Positions 53,812 through 62,168 of a stretch of 64,000 nt of DNA are shown here, piece after piece. The stretch lies in NCBI GenBank assembly GCA_963757125.1, contig CAVWQP010000009.1, forward strand, positions 1,983,939 through 2,047,938, written 5' to 3'. Below the pieces are notes generated by a model. It did not search any database. It worked only from the letters and a program-made list of their open reading frames with translations, and was not told where the DNA came from. The stretch is from CAVVSD01 sp963757125. GTDB lineage: Bacteria > Actinomycetota > Thermoleophilia > Solirubrobacterales > Solirubrobacteraceae. A program made the position numbers and the translations under genes. Each line of letters opens with the position of its first letter. Positions within the stretch are counted from its first letter, which is position 1.

Positions 53812-55008
53812 TCAGGCCGAAGCGGTGACGGCCTCGTTGGCCAGCGCGGCGCCCTCGGCGAGCGAGCGCAGCTTCGCCCACTGCGTCCACTCCGGGACGC
53901 GGCGCGTCGTGGCGGCCTGCGCGAAGCCGCAGTCGGTGCCGCCCATCACGCGCTCGGGGCCGAGGATCGCCGCCATCCGCTCGAGCCGCTGGGCGACGAG
54001 CTTGGGGTTCTCGACCACCTCGGTGTGATGGGTGACGACGCCCGGCACGAGCACCTTGTCGCTCGGGAGTGGGATGTCGTTCCAGACGGTCCACTCGTGC
54101 TCGTGCCGGACGTTCGCCTGTTCGACGAGGTACGCGCCCGCGTTGACCGCGAGCACGAACTCGAGCACCTCGTCGATGCCCGGGTCGACGGTGTGGGGGC
54201 CGTGCCCGCTGCTCGAGCAGATGTGGTACCGGACGCGGTCCTGCGGGATGCCCTCGAGCGCCCGGTTGATCGCCTCGACGCGCAGCTCGGCCCACTCGCG
54301 GTAGTCGGCGAACTCGCCGCCGGCCATCTTGATCGTGGCGAGCTTGTGCCACATGACGGCGTCGTCGACCTGCAGGACGAAGCCCGCGTCGACGATCGCC
54401 CGGTACTCCTGGCCCAGCGCGTCGGCGACGGCGAACACGAAGTCGCGCTCGGTCGGGTAGTGCTCGTTGGAGATCCAGTACAGGCTCGCCGGTGAGACCG
54501 CGGTGACGAACGCGTCGGTCACGTCGACCTCGTCCACGGCCTCGCGGAGGATCGCGAGCTGGGCGTCGTTCTCCGCCGGGTCGTAGACGATCGGCCCGGT
54601 GCAGGCCCACGTCGTGCCCTCGCCGCTGGCGGAGTAGTCCTCCGTCCAGAAGTCCGCGAAGCGCCAGACCTCCTGGAAGACCGCGTCCTCGCCGAACTTC
54701 TCCCGATCGACCGTCTGCGGGACGAGGTCGAGGAGCGCGCGGGCCTCGTAGGGCTTCAGCTTCGTCTCGATGCCCCCGACGCGGTCGTAGAGGTACGTGA
54801 TCCAGCTGATCTTCCCGAACTCGCCGTCGTTGACGACGTCGATGCCGGCCTCCGCCTGCTTGCGCACGACGTCCTTGACGGCGGGCCGCAGCGCGGCGTG
54901 GAACGCATCGGCGTCGTAGGGCTCGCCGCGCTCCACCGCCCACAGGAACGGCCTGAGCTCCGCGGGCCGGATCAGGCTCCCGGTGTGCGTCGTCAGGATC
55001 CTGCTCAT
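53812..55008 (-). CDS. MetE-like cobalamin-independent methyltransferase-family protein (paralogue 3)
   Basis: A 398-residue MetE catalytic-barrel protein, intact. THTGSLIRPAEL opens it; RYHICSSSGHG near residue 262 gives the His-x-Cys zinc ligands and MGGTDCGFAQ near 358 the last cysteine. The methionine-synthase N-terminal half is absent, so a folate-dependent methionine synthase role is unlikely; transfer or removal of a methyl or other alkyl group bound to sulfur is the family-based expectation. The ATG overlaps the permease stop as ATGA, tying it to import. Confidence 0.87.
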   Translation of the reverse strand: MSRILTTHTGSLIRPAELRPFLWAVERGEPYDADAFHAALRPAVKDVVRKQAEAGIDVVNDGEFGKISWITYLYDRVGGIETKLKPYEARALLDLVPQTVDREKFGEDAVFQEVWRFADFWTEDYSASGEGTTWACTGPIVYDPAENDAQLAILREAVDEVDVTDAFVTAVSPASLYWISNEHYPTERDFVFAVADALGQEYRAIVDAGFVLQVDDAVMWHKLATIKMAGGEFADYREWAELRVEAINRALEGIPQDRVRYHICSSSGHGPHTVDPGIDEVLEFVLAVNAGAYLVEQANVRHEHEWTVWNDIPLPSDKVLVPGVVTHHTEVVENPKLVAQRLERMAAILGPERVMGGTDCGFAQAATTRRVPEWTQWAKLRSLAEGAALANEAVTASA

Positions 55009-57041
55009 CGCTCGATGCGCTCCTCGTTCCGATGTCCGGCCGCGAGTGCGGCGGCGGGGGTGCCCGCGGCGCTCGCAGCGACCGCGGCGACACCACCGGC
55101 CGCCGCGTTCTGCTCCTTCAGCCGCTGCTTGGCCAGCCGTTTCTTGCGCAGGCCGCCTGCGATGCCCTCGGGCATGAAGACGACGGTCGACAGCACGGCC
55201 CAGCCGCCGAACAGCAGCAGCCAGACGCCGGAGATGCCGATCCAGTTCTGGGTGACGTAGTCGCCCAGGCCGCTCGTCGCGTAGATGCCCGCGATGAGCG
55301 CGCCCGTGACCATCGTGATGCCGCCCACGTAGGCGAACGCGATGACCGTGAACGCGGTGATCGCGCTGAAGCGGATCGCCGAGACGGAGCCGAAGTTGTA
55401 CGCGTACATCGCTCCCGCGACGCCGGCGATGAACGAGCTCATCCCGAACGCCGCGATCTTCGTGCGCGCGACGTTGATGCCCACCGCCGCCGCGGCGCGC
55501 TCGTTGGAGCGCACCGCCAGCATGCGTGCCCCCAGCCCGCTGCGCCGCAGGTTCGCGACGAACAGGCAGGCGACGATCGTGACCGACAGGATCCCGTAGC
55601 CGAGGATCGGGCTCGGACGCTGGCCGTCCAGCCCCCGGAACGCCGCGTCGGCGCCGAGGTTGATGCCGAACAGCGACGGCGGGTCGATCGGCGCACCGCT
55701 CAGGCCCGCCCCGATGTCGGGGTTGATGAACCAGAAGCTCGTCATGGCCACCGCCGCCGCGAGCGTCACCACCGCCAACTGGACGCCGCGGACGCGCAGC
55801 GCCCCGACCGCGATGAGGATGCCGAGCACGGTCGTGAAGAGCACGCCGATGATCGGCGCGAGCGGGAAGCCCAGCCCGGCCTTGACCATGAGATGCGACA
55901 TCACGAACCCGCAGCCGCCCGACAGGGCGAGCTGCACGACCGACACCTGTCCGACGAAGCCGGTGATGACGACGAGCGACAGCGCCAGGACGGCGCCGAT
56001 CATCGAGGTCATGAGCGCCTGGCGCAGGCCGTACGGGAACACCGTGAGCGCGACGAGGCCGACCGCGAGGGCGATGAGCGCCCATCTGCCGAGGTTCGTC
56101 GCCTTCGGCACCTCCGGCAGGCGCTGCTCGACGAGGTCGCCGCGACCGGGCAGCTTGCCGCCGCGCCAGAACATCGCGAGGACGATGAGCAGGAAGATGA
56201 CGAGGTCGTTGACGCCGCCGATCGCGGACCCGTTGCTCGTCGGGAACCAGGACAGCGTCGACAGGTAGTAGATGACGTTCTGCAGCGCGCCGAGCGCGAG
56301 TCCGACGGCGCAGGCGATGCCGAACGAGTTGAAGCGCGCGAACAGCGCGGCCGCCAGCGCCGGGACCACGAGCAACGGGAACGTCGTCGAGTTCAGCGTG
56401 ACGAGCGGCGCCGCGAGGACGCCGAGCATGCCCGCGATCGTGGACGCCATGAGCGTGTTGACGAGCGACAGCGTCTGCGGGAACAGGCCGACGTACATCG
56501 CCGACACCTCGTTCTCCGCGGAGGCGCGGGTGCGGATGCCGAACCCGGTCCAGCGGTAGATCGCGGCCAGCACGGCCGCCGTCACGATGACGATGCCGGC
56601 GAGGATGAGCTGGTCGTAGCCCACCGGCGCGCCGAAGATGGTGATCGCTCCCTGCGGGAGGATCGCGGGCTCGCTCTTGTCGTCCGGGCCGAAGGCCAGG
56701 AGCACCGCCGCCTGGGCGAAGAGGAAGAACCCGAGCGTCGCGATGAGCTTCGCGAGCGGCGGGGCCGCGCGGAGCGGGCGGAACGCACCGAACTCCATGA
56801 TGAGGCCCTGCGCGATGGCGACGAGGAACGCGGCCACGAGCGCCGGGCCGGTGCTCAGCGTGAAGCCGAACTGCCCGGTCGTCAGCGCCCAGTACGCGTA
56901 CCCGGTGATCATCGCGATCGCTCCGGTCGCGAGGTTGATCACGCCCGAGCCGCGATAGAAGAGGACGAGGGCGATCGCCACGCCGGCGATCAGCGAGCCT
57001 TCACCGAGGCCCAGCAGGGAGAACTGGAGGATTTCCTTCAT
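55005..57041 (-). CDS. Fused LivH-LivM-type ABC permease
   Basis: A 678-residue membrane protein. Residues 1-300 are LivH-like (LFYRGSGVINLATGAIAM near residue 28, TGFGIRTRASAENEVSAMYVG near 165) and residues about 315-650 LivM-like (LVVITGFVGQVSVVQLALSG near 355, VRSNERAAAAVGIN near 510), with a short linker after GGKLPGRGDLVEQRLPEV. The C-terminal 40 residues are Ala-rich and hydrophilic. A single polypeptide thus replaces the usual heterodimer. It follows the binding-protein gene after a hairpin and precedes the MetE-like genes with a four-base overlap. Confidence 0.92.
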   Translation of the reverse strand: MKEILQFSLLGLGEGSLIAGVAIALVLFYRGSGVINLATGAIAMITGYAYWALTTGQFGFTLSTGPALVAAFLVAIAQGLIMEFGAFRPLRAAPPLAKLIATLGFFLFAQAAVLLAFGPDDKSEPAILPQGAITIFGAPVGYDQLILAGIVIVTAAVLAAIYRWTGFGIRTRASAENEVSAMYVGLFPQTLSLVNTLMASTIAGMLGVLAAPLVTLNSTTFPLLVVPALAAALFARFNSFGIACAVGLALGALQNVIYYLSTLSWFPTSNGSAIGGVNDLVIFLLIVLAMFWRGGKLPGRGDLVEQRLPEVPKATNLGRWALIALAVGLVALTVFPYGLRQALMTSMIGAVLALSLVVITGFVGQVSVVQLALSGGCGFVMSHLMVKAGLGFPLAPIIGVLFTTVLGILIAVGALRVRGVQLAVVTLAAAVAMTSFWFINPDIGAGLSGAPIDPPSLFGINLGADAAFRGLDGQRPSPILGYGILSVTIVACLFVANLRRSGLGARMLAVRSNERAAAAVGINVARTKIAAFGMSSFIAGVAGAMYAYNFGSVSAIRFSAITAFTVIAFAYVGGITMVTGALIAGIYATSGLGDYVTQNWIGISGVWLLLFGGWAVLSTVVFMPEGIAGGLRKKRLAKQRLKEQNAAAGGVAAVAASAAGTPAAALAAGHRNEERIER

Positions 57042-57061
57042 GGTGTCTCGACGCTCCGAGC

Positions 57062-57115
57062 GCTGACCGGCGGCCGGCCGGGGAACGCGTCCCCGGCCGG
57101 CCGACGGAGGTCAGC
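57062..57115 (-). promoter_or_regulatory. Intercistronic hairpin between binding-protein and permease genes
   Basis: A perfect 13-bp inner stem (57072-57084 with 57090-57102; arm GGCCGGCCGGGGA) around loop ACGCG, enclosed by a second inverted repeat GCTGACC (57062-57068)/GGTCAGC (57109-57115). No T-run follows. It starts ten bases after the binding-protein stop on the transcribed strand, where such structures usually protect the upstream message or cause partial termination. Confidence 0.7.
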
Positions 57116-57124
57116 TGTTCGTCG

Positions 57125-58540
57125 TCACTGCACGCCCTTGGCGTTGAGCTTCTTCTGGAGCTCGATCGGAACGTCGCTCCAGTCGCTGATGGGCGTCCAC
57201 TTGTCCTTGCCGTCGTAGCGGAAGAACCGGTCGCCGCCGCCGCAGTTGGCGGGAGAGCTCGGGTACTTGCCGCAGTACGGCTGGGGCTGGCCGAGCAGCA
57301 GCGGGCCGCGCCACTGCTTGATCTGGTCCTTGATGGCGTCCGGGCTGATCTTGTCGGGGCCGACCTTGTTGAGGGTCTGCGCGACGGTCAGCAGCGCTCC
57401 GAACATGCCCGAGTACCAGACGTCCGGGCGGTTCTTCGCGGCGTTGAACGCCTCGAGCGCGGCGAGGTACTGCTTGCCCGTCGGGCTGTCGGTCAGGCCG
57501 TCACCCGACTGCGCCTGGCCGAAGAGCCAGTTCGGGATGTCGCCGCCGTAGGCCTCCTTCTCGGACTCCAGGGCGCAGGAGAAGTCGCCGACGACCTTCT
57601 CGTCGGGGATCTTCAGCTGCTTCTGGCCCTTGTTGATCGCGACGCAGGTCGCGGGCGTGCCGCCGACGTTGACGACCATGTCCGCCGTCTGCGCGCCGGC
57701 CGCCACGAGGGCGCCGACGAGGTTCGTCGAGTCGGGGTCGAAGCCCACGCTCTTCGTCTTGATGCCGACCGTCGTCATGGCCTCCTCCGCCGCCTTCGCG
57801 GAGTTCTGGTAGCCGGTCCCCTGCGGGTAGACGATCGCGCCGGTCTTGGCCTTCAGATGGTCACGGCCGAGCGTGCCCCATGCGTAGTAGTCGAACGGAG
57901 CCGCCGTGAACAGGATGAAGTGGTTCGGGCTCTGCGTGTCCGACGCGTTGATCGCGAAGCCCTCGATGACAGGGATGCCCGCGCTCTTGATCGCGGCGTT
58001 GATCGTGTTCGCCCCCGGGCCGACGGACCCGTAGGTGATCATGCTGATGTCCTTGTCGGCGAGGAACTTGTCAGCGCACGCCTTGCCCTCCTCCTCGGAG
58101 TTCTTGACGTAGCACTTGACGAGCTCGAGCTTGCGGCCCCCGATGCCGCCCGCGTACTTGTTGACCCAGTCGACGGCGAACTGCGCCGCGTCGGTCGCTT
58201 GCGGACCGAGCGAGACGATCGAGCCGTCCTGGTTGTTGACCCAGCCGATCTTCACCGGCGGCTTGCTCGGGTCGGCCGCGCCGGGCTTCCCGCACACGTA
58301 GTCGACGAAGTTCTCGAGGCTCCCGCACTTCCCGGAGCCTCCCTTGGCCCAGAGCGCCTCGCCGTCGACGTTCGCGCTCGCGCCTGACGACGCCTCGGTC
58401 GTCTGGGTGGCCGAGCCACCCGATGAGCCGCCGGACGCGCTGTCCGACGACGAGTCCGACCCGCAGGCTGCAAGCACTGCGGCACCCAGACACGCCAGGG
58501 CCAACAGCAGCAGGCGGCTTCCAACAGATGACGCCTTCAT
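57125..58540 (-). CDS. ABC transporter substrate-binding lipoprotein (LivK-like)
   Basis: A 471-residue type I periplasmic-binding-fold lipoprotein. A signal peptide ends in lipobox LAAC with Cys26, followed by a Ser/Gly-rich linker. The binding domain begins near residue 95 (PVKIGWVNNQDGSIVSLGPQ) and includes AGIPVIEGFAINASDTQSPN. Several paired cysteines (for example CGSLENFVDYVCG) suggest disulfides. The ATG at 58540 has GAGAGG upstream; longer extensions lack a signal peptide start. It is the first gene of the ten-gene importer operon, and its ligand is the key unknown. Confidence 0.9.
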   Translation of the reverse strand: MKASSVGSRLLLLALACLGAAVLAACGSDSSSDSASGGSSGGSATQTTEASSGASANVDGEALWAKGGSGKCGSLENFVDYVCGKPGAADPSKPPVKIGWVNNQDGSIVSLGPQATDAAQFAVDWVNKYAGGIGGRKLELVKCYVKNSEEEGKACADKFLADKDISMITYGSVGPGANTINAAIKSAGIPVIEGFAINASDTQSPNHFILFTAAPFDYYAWGTLGRDHLKAKTGAIVYPQGTGYQNSAKAAEEAMTTVGIKTKSVGFDPDSTNLVGALVAAGAQTADMVVNVGGTPATCVAINKGQKQLKIPDEKVVGDFSCALESEKEAYGGDIPNWLFGQAQSGDGLTDSPTGKQYLAALEAFNAAKNRPDVWYSGMFGALLTVAQTLNKVGPDKISPDAIKDQIKQWRGPLLLGQPQPYCGKYPSSPANCGGGDRFFRYDGKDKWTPISDWSDVPIELQKKLNAKGVQ

Positions 58541-58678
58541 GTGAACGCCTCTCCCCCTCGCTCTCCGGTTCACGGCGTGCGGGATCCCACCTCGCGACAC
58601 CGCGTTCTCACCCGCGACGGCCGAGGTCGCCGTGCGTCACTCTCCGAGACGCATGGACCGACAGGCCACCGAGCCGCC

Positions 58679-58707
58679 ATCTAACCCGACACCTACTGGC
58701 ATGTCAA
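58679..58707 (-). promoter_or_regulatory. Promoter of the importer/MetE-like operon
   Basis: On the minus strand a perfect TTGACA (58707-58702), 17 bases, then TTAGAT (58684-58679). The predicted start near 58672 gives a leader of about 130 bases to the ATG at 58540. An inverted repeat CTGGC-N11-GCCAG (58696-58716) straddles the -35. Confidence 0.65.
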
Positions 58708-58720
58708 GCAGGCCAGCATA

Positions 58721-58730
58721 TGGTATACCA
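58721..58730. promoter_or_regulatory. Probable FadR/FCD-family operator
   Basis: TGGTATACCA is a perfect palindrome matching the TnGTnnnACnA-like sites of FCD-type GntR regulators. It occupies the -35 position (17 bases before TAGAAT at 58744-58749) of the regulator gene and lies just upstream of the -35 of the importer operon, so one site could control both. Confidence 0.65.
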
Positions 58731-58743
58731 GGTGCCGCGTTAC

Positions 58744-58749
58744 TAGAAT
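58744..58749 (+). promoter_or_regulatory. -10 box of the FCD-GntR regulator gene
   Basis: TAGAAT, followed by a short leader with GAGGGA upstream of the ATG at 58767. The -35 position coincides with the operator palindrome. Confidence 0.5.
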
Positions 58750-58766
58750 GAGGGAACCTTCTACTG

Positions 58767-59498
58767 ATGACCGAGCCAGTCACATTCGACCGTGTGGGGC
58801 GCATGCCCCGGTTGTCCGACACGATCGCCGAGCAGCTCCTCGAGGCGATCGTCGCCGGACGGTTCCGCGAGGGCGACATCCTCCCCTCCGAGCGTGAGCT
58901 CGGCGACCAGTTCGGTGTCTCGCGCACCGTGATCCGCGAGGCCATCCGCGCACTCGCGACGCGCGGCGTCGTCGAGGTGCAGTCCGGGCGTGGCGTCCGC
59001 GTCATCGCGATGGACACCGCATCGGTGACCGAGGCGATGTCGCTGCTCCTGCGCGGCGAGAGCACGATCGACTTCGGGAAGGTCCACGAGATCCGGATGA
59101 TGCTCGAGACGCACGTCGCGGCTCTGGCCGCGGAGCGCAGCACCGACGCCGAGATCGCGCAGCTCGAGACCCTGATGGACCGGTGGGTCGCGGCCGGCGA
59201 CGACGTCGCGGCGGCATCGCAGCTGGACGTCGACTTCCACCGCGCGATCGCGACGTCGGCCCACAACGAGCTCTACCTCGTGCTGCTGGACTCGATCGCC
59301 GGCGCGCTGCTGGAGAACCGGCGCGCGACGCTCGCGCTCGAGCACAGCCACGCGAAGGTCCTCGGCGAGCACCGCGCGGTCGTCAACGCGATCGCCGCGC
59401 ACGACCCGGAGGCGGCGCGGGCCGCGATGCGGACGCACCTGAACGGCGTCGAGGAGGCCTGGCAGTCCCAGCAGCCGCAGGCCGGAACGACCCCCTAG
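58767..59498 (+). CDS. GntR-family transcriptional regulator, FadR/FCD subfamily
   Basis: A 243-residue regulator. The N-terminal winged HTH (LPSERELGDQFGVSRTVIRE near residues 40-60) is followed by the helical FCD ligand domain with its metal/carboxylate residues (DVDFHRAIATSAHNELY near 155, LGEHRAVVNAI near 200). FCD regulators usually respond to small organic or sugar acids, which gives a hint to the operon's substrate. It is divergent from the importer operon and followed after three bases by the enolase-superfamily gene. Confidence 0.9.
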   Translation: MTEPVTFDRVGRMPRLSDTIAEQLLEAIVAGRFREGDILPSERELGDQFGVSRTVIREAIRALATRGVVEVQSGRGVRVIAMDTASVTEAMSLLLRGESTIDFGKVHEIRMMLETHVAALAAERSTDAEIAQLETLMDRWVAAGDDVAAASQLDVDFHRAIATSAHNELYLVLLDSIAGALLENRRATLALEHSHAKVLGEHRAVVNAIAAHDPEAARAAMRTHLNGVEEAWQSQQPQAGTTP

Positions 59499-59501
59499 CG
59501 G

Positions 59502-60650
59502 ATGCGCATCACCGACGTCAGGATCGTCCTGCACGACCGCCGCTCGGACACGTTGGCGGTGTTCGGCGTCAAGGACGGCCGCCTGCCCATGGGCGTCCTC
59601 ACCATCACGACGGACGAGGGCGTCGAGGGGCACAACTTCCTCAGCCTCCCGGGCCCTGGCCCGGAGGCGGTGGCCAAGCAGATCCTGACCTACCTCAAGC
59701 CGCTGCTGCTCGGCGAGGACCCGCTGGACATCGGCGCGCTGTGGTCGCGGATGCACGCGCGGGCGCGCTACGTCGATCCGTCGGCGATCGGCACCGTCGA
59801 CGTCGCCCTCTGGGACATCGCCGGCAAGGTCGCCGGCCTGCCGGTGCACCGGCTGCTCGGCACGCACCGGCACAAGATCCCCGTGTACTTCTCGTCAGGG
59901 CTCCACCCGCGCGCGGAGGACTACGCGGAGGAGGCGATCTACTGGCGCGAGCAGGGCTGGAAGGGCTACAAGCTGCACCCGCCGACCGCGCCCTACGCCG
60001 TCAGCCCGGAGGTCGCGCCCGTCCAGGCCGACATCGACGGGTGCGTCGCGGTGCACCAGGCGGTGGGCGGCACGATGGCCCTCATGCTCGACGCGAGCTG
60101 GGCGTACAGCTACGCGGAGGCGCTGACGGTCGGTCGCGCCATCGAGGAGCTCGGCTTCACGTGGTACGAGGACCCGCTGCCGGCCGAGGACCTCTACGGC
60201 TGCAGCAAGCTCGTGCAGCACCTCGACATCCCGGTCCTCGCCACCGAGCTGACGCTCGGCGGGCTCTACACGCTGCCGCAGTGGATCACGGAGCGGGCGA
60301 CCGACATGCTCCGCGGCGACGTCGTCATCAAGGGCGGGATCACCGGGATGATGAAGATCGGCCACCTCGCCGAGGCGTTCCACATGAAGTGCGAGGTCCA
60401 CGACGCGTACAACGCGATGAACAACGTCGCCACGGCGCACCTCGTCATGGCGATGCCCAACTGCGACTGGTTCGAGATCCTCGCGTTCAACCGCGCGGGC
60501 GACCACAGCCTCGAGCACCTCAGCTACGGGCTCTCGGAGCCACTGCACATCGACGGCGAGGGCTACCTGCACGCGCCGACGGCGCCCGGGCTGGGCGTCG
60601 GCGTCGACTGGGAGCGGATCGACTCCGCCCGCATCGGCGTCATGGCCTAG
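59502..60650 (+). CDS. Enolase-superfamily enzyme (mandelate racemase/muconate lactonizing type)
   Basis: A 382-residue barrel enzyme. A capping domain is followed by the catalytic barrel with lysine in YKLHPP near residue 162, metal ligands Asp in LDASWAY near 197, Glu in YEDPLPAED near 223 and Glu in ATELTLGG near 248, and the histidine in CEVHDAYNAMN near 300. Most such enzymes in catabolic operons dehydrate sugar acids. Co-transcribed with the FCD regulator, it probably acts in the same pathway as the importer operon. Exact substrate unknown. Confidence 0.86.
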   Translation: MRITDVRIVLHDRRSDTLAVFGVKDGRLPMGVLTITTDEGVEGHNFLSLPGPGPEAVAKQILTYLKPLLLGEDPLDIGALWSRMHARARYVDPSAIGTVDVALWDIAGKVAGLPVHRLLGTHRHKIPVYFSSGLHPRAEDYAEEAIYWREQGWKGYKLHPPTAPYAVSPEVAPVQADIDGCVAVHQAVGGTMALMLDASWAYSYAEALTVGRAIEELGFTWYEDPLPAEDLYGCSKLVQHLDIPVLATELTLGGLYTLPQWITERATDMLRGDVVIKGGITGMMKIGHLAEAFHMKCEVHDAYNAMNNVATAHLVMAMPNCDWFEILAFNRAGDHSLEHLSYGLSEPLHIDGEGYLHAPTAPGLGVGVDWERIDSARIGVMA

Positions 60651-60657
60651 TGGCCCA

Positions 60658-61053
60658 CTAGCCGACGGCGGTCGCCTCCAGCTCGACGAGCATCTCGGGG
60701 AACGCGAGCCGCGCGACGCCCAGCAGCGTCGACGCGGGCTTGCAGCCGGCCTCGTCGAGACGCGCAACGAGCGTCGGGTGCGCGCCGAAGAACGCATCGA
60801 CGTCGGTCGTGAAGACGTTGAGCCGGACGACGTTGGCGAGCGTCATCCCGGCCTTGCGGAGGACCGCCTCGATGTTGTCCAGCGACACGCCGACCTGGGC
60901 GATCATGTCGCCCGCGTGCGTCGGCTGGCCCCCGTCGTCGACCGCGGCCTGGCCGGCGACGTAGACGGTCCGCCCGCCGGACGGGACGGCGACGCCGTGC
61001 ACGAAGCCGTACTGCTCCTGCCAGGTCCACGGGTTGATGACCTCTGCGTTCAT
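60658..61053 (-). CDS. RidA-family protein
   Basis: A 131-residue YjgF/RidA-fold protein (WQEQYGFVHGVAV near residue 9, TVYVAGQAAVDDGG near 28, ANVVRLNVFTTDVDAFF near 73, ending PASTLLGVARLAFPEMLVE). PAST replaces PARS, so the arginine of canonical RidA deaminases is missing, as in the other RidA-type protein of the window. The ATG at 61053 is preferred over an upstream start because GGGAGG precedes it. Convergent with the enolase-superfamily gene; both TAG stops lie in a CTAGTGG-C-CCACTAG palindrome. Confidence 0.83.
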   Translation of the reverse strand: MNAEVINPWTWQEQYGFVHGVAVPSGGRTVYVAGQAAVDDGGQPTHAGDMIAQVGVSLDNIEAVLRKAGMTLANVVRLNVFTTDVDAFFGAHPTLVARLDEAGCKPASTLLGVARLAFPEMLVELEATAVG

Positions 61054-61124
61054 GTTCGGGCGCCCTCCCACTCGGATTTCCGTGCAGTCAGTCTCGCGGG
61101 AGAGGGCGCGGGTAGCCAACACGC

Positions 61125-62162
61125 GTGCACGGATGCCGCGCGCCGGTGACCCTGATGGCGGTCGTCCTCGCCTGCGGCGCGCTGCCCGCGACGGCGCAGC
61201 CGGCTCGGCCTTCGGCCCGCGTCCCCGACGATCCCCGCTTCGCGCAGCAGTGGCAGCTGTCGCACGACGGCGTCATGGGCGCCGAGCGCGCCTGGGGCAT
61301 GGGCCGCGGGGGCGCCGTCACGGTCGCGATCGTCGACTCCGGCGTCGACATGACGCACCCGGATCTCGTCGCGAACCTGTGGACGAACCCGGGTGAGGTG
61401 CCGGGCAACGGCGTCGACGACGACGGGGACGGGCACGTCGACGACGTCCACGGTTGGGACATCATCGGCAACGACGCCGACCCGAGCGACGACAACGGCC
61501 ACGGGACGAGCATCGCCGGCGTCGTCGCCGCGCGCGGGGACAACGGGATCGGGGTCGCGGGCGTCGCCTGGCGCGCCCGGATCATGCCGGTCAAGGTCGT
61601 CGATGCGAACGCGTCGGCTCCGTCGGCGGCGATCGCGGACGGCGTGCGCTACGCCGTCGCGCACGGCGCGGACATCGTGCTGCTCGCGCTCGCGGGGACC
61701 GACCCCGGGGCGTACCTCCAGGACGCCGTGCAGGCCGCGAGCGACGCCGGCGTGCTCGTCGTGTGCGCCGCGGGCAACGGTGGCCGCGACATCGACGCGG
61801 TGCCCGAGTACCCGGCGTCCTTCGCCTTCCCGAACATCGTGCGGGTCGCCGCGACGGCGCGCGACGGCAGGCTCAGCAGGCTGTCGAACACCGGCCCGCG
61901 CACGGTCGACATCGCCGCCGCCGGCGACGGGATCCTCTCGACCGCGATGGGCGGCGGCTACGAGCGCCGCAGCGGGACGTCGCTCGCCGCCGCGACGGTC
62001 GCGGGTGCGGCGGCGCTCGTCTGGGCGGCGGCGCCGCGTCTCGACGCACCGGCGTTGCGTTCGGTGCTCGTACGGACCGCGCGGCACCGCTACCGCCTGC
62101 CCATCGCGGGCGGGACGCTGGACCTCGCGCGGGCGATGCGCCGGGCCCGCGCGCTCACGTAG
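61125..62162 (+). CDS. Secreted S8-family (subtilisin-like) serine peptidase
   Basis: A 345-residue subtilase. Signal peptide with core VTLMAVVLACGALPATAQ (about residues 8-25), then the Asp box VAIVDSGVDMTHPDL near 68, the His box DDNGHGTSIAG near 124, the oxyanion region CAAGNGG near 210 and the Ser box SGTSLAAATVAG near 285. The triad is complete. There is almost no propeptide, and DDDGDGHVDDVHGWD near 95 resembles a calcium-binding loop. GTG start. Divergent from the RidA-like gene; convergent with the ZIP gene. Confidence 0.9.
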   Translation: MHGCRAPVTLMAVVLACGALPATAQPARPSARVPDDPRFAQQWQLSHDGVMGAERAWGMGRGGAVTVAIVDSGVDMTHPDLVANLWTNPGEVPGNGVDDDGDGHVDDVHGWDIIGNDADPSDDNGHGTSIAGVVAARGDNGIGVAGVAWRARIMPVKVVDANASAPSAAIADGVRYAVAHGADIVLLALAGTDPGAYLQDAVQAASDAGVLVVCAAGNGGRDIDAVPEYPASFAFPNIVRVAATARDGRLSRLSNTGPRTVDIAAAGDGILSTAMGGGYERRSGTSLAAATVAGAAALVWAAAPRLDAPALRSVLVRTARHRYRLPIAGGTLDLARAMRRARALT

Positions 62163-62168
62163 GCGTCG

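Noticed and set aside
55032..57218. Plus-strand 728-codon frame opposite the fused permease
   Set aside because: Highly charged, compositionally biased translation of the complement of a hydrophobic membrane protein; no start signals.
60647..60661. CTAGTGG-C-CCACTAG as a bidirectional terminator
   Set aside because: No T-runs on either side, and part of the symmetry follows automatically from two facing TAG stops.
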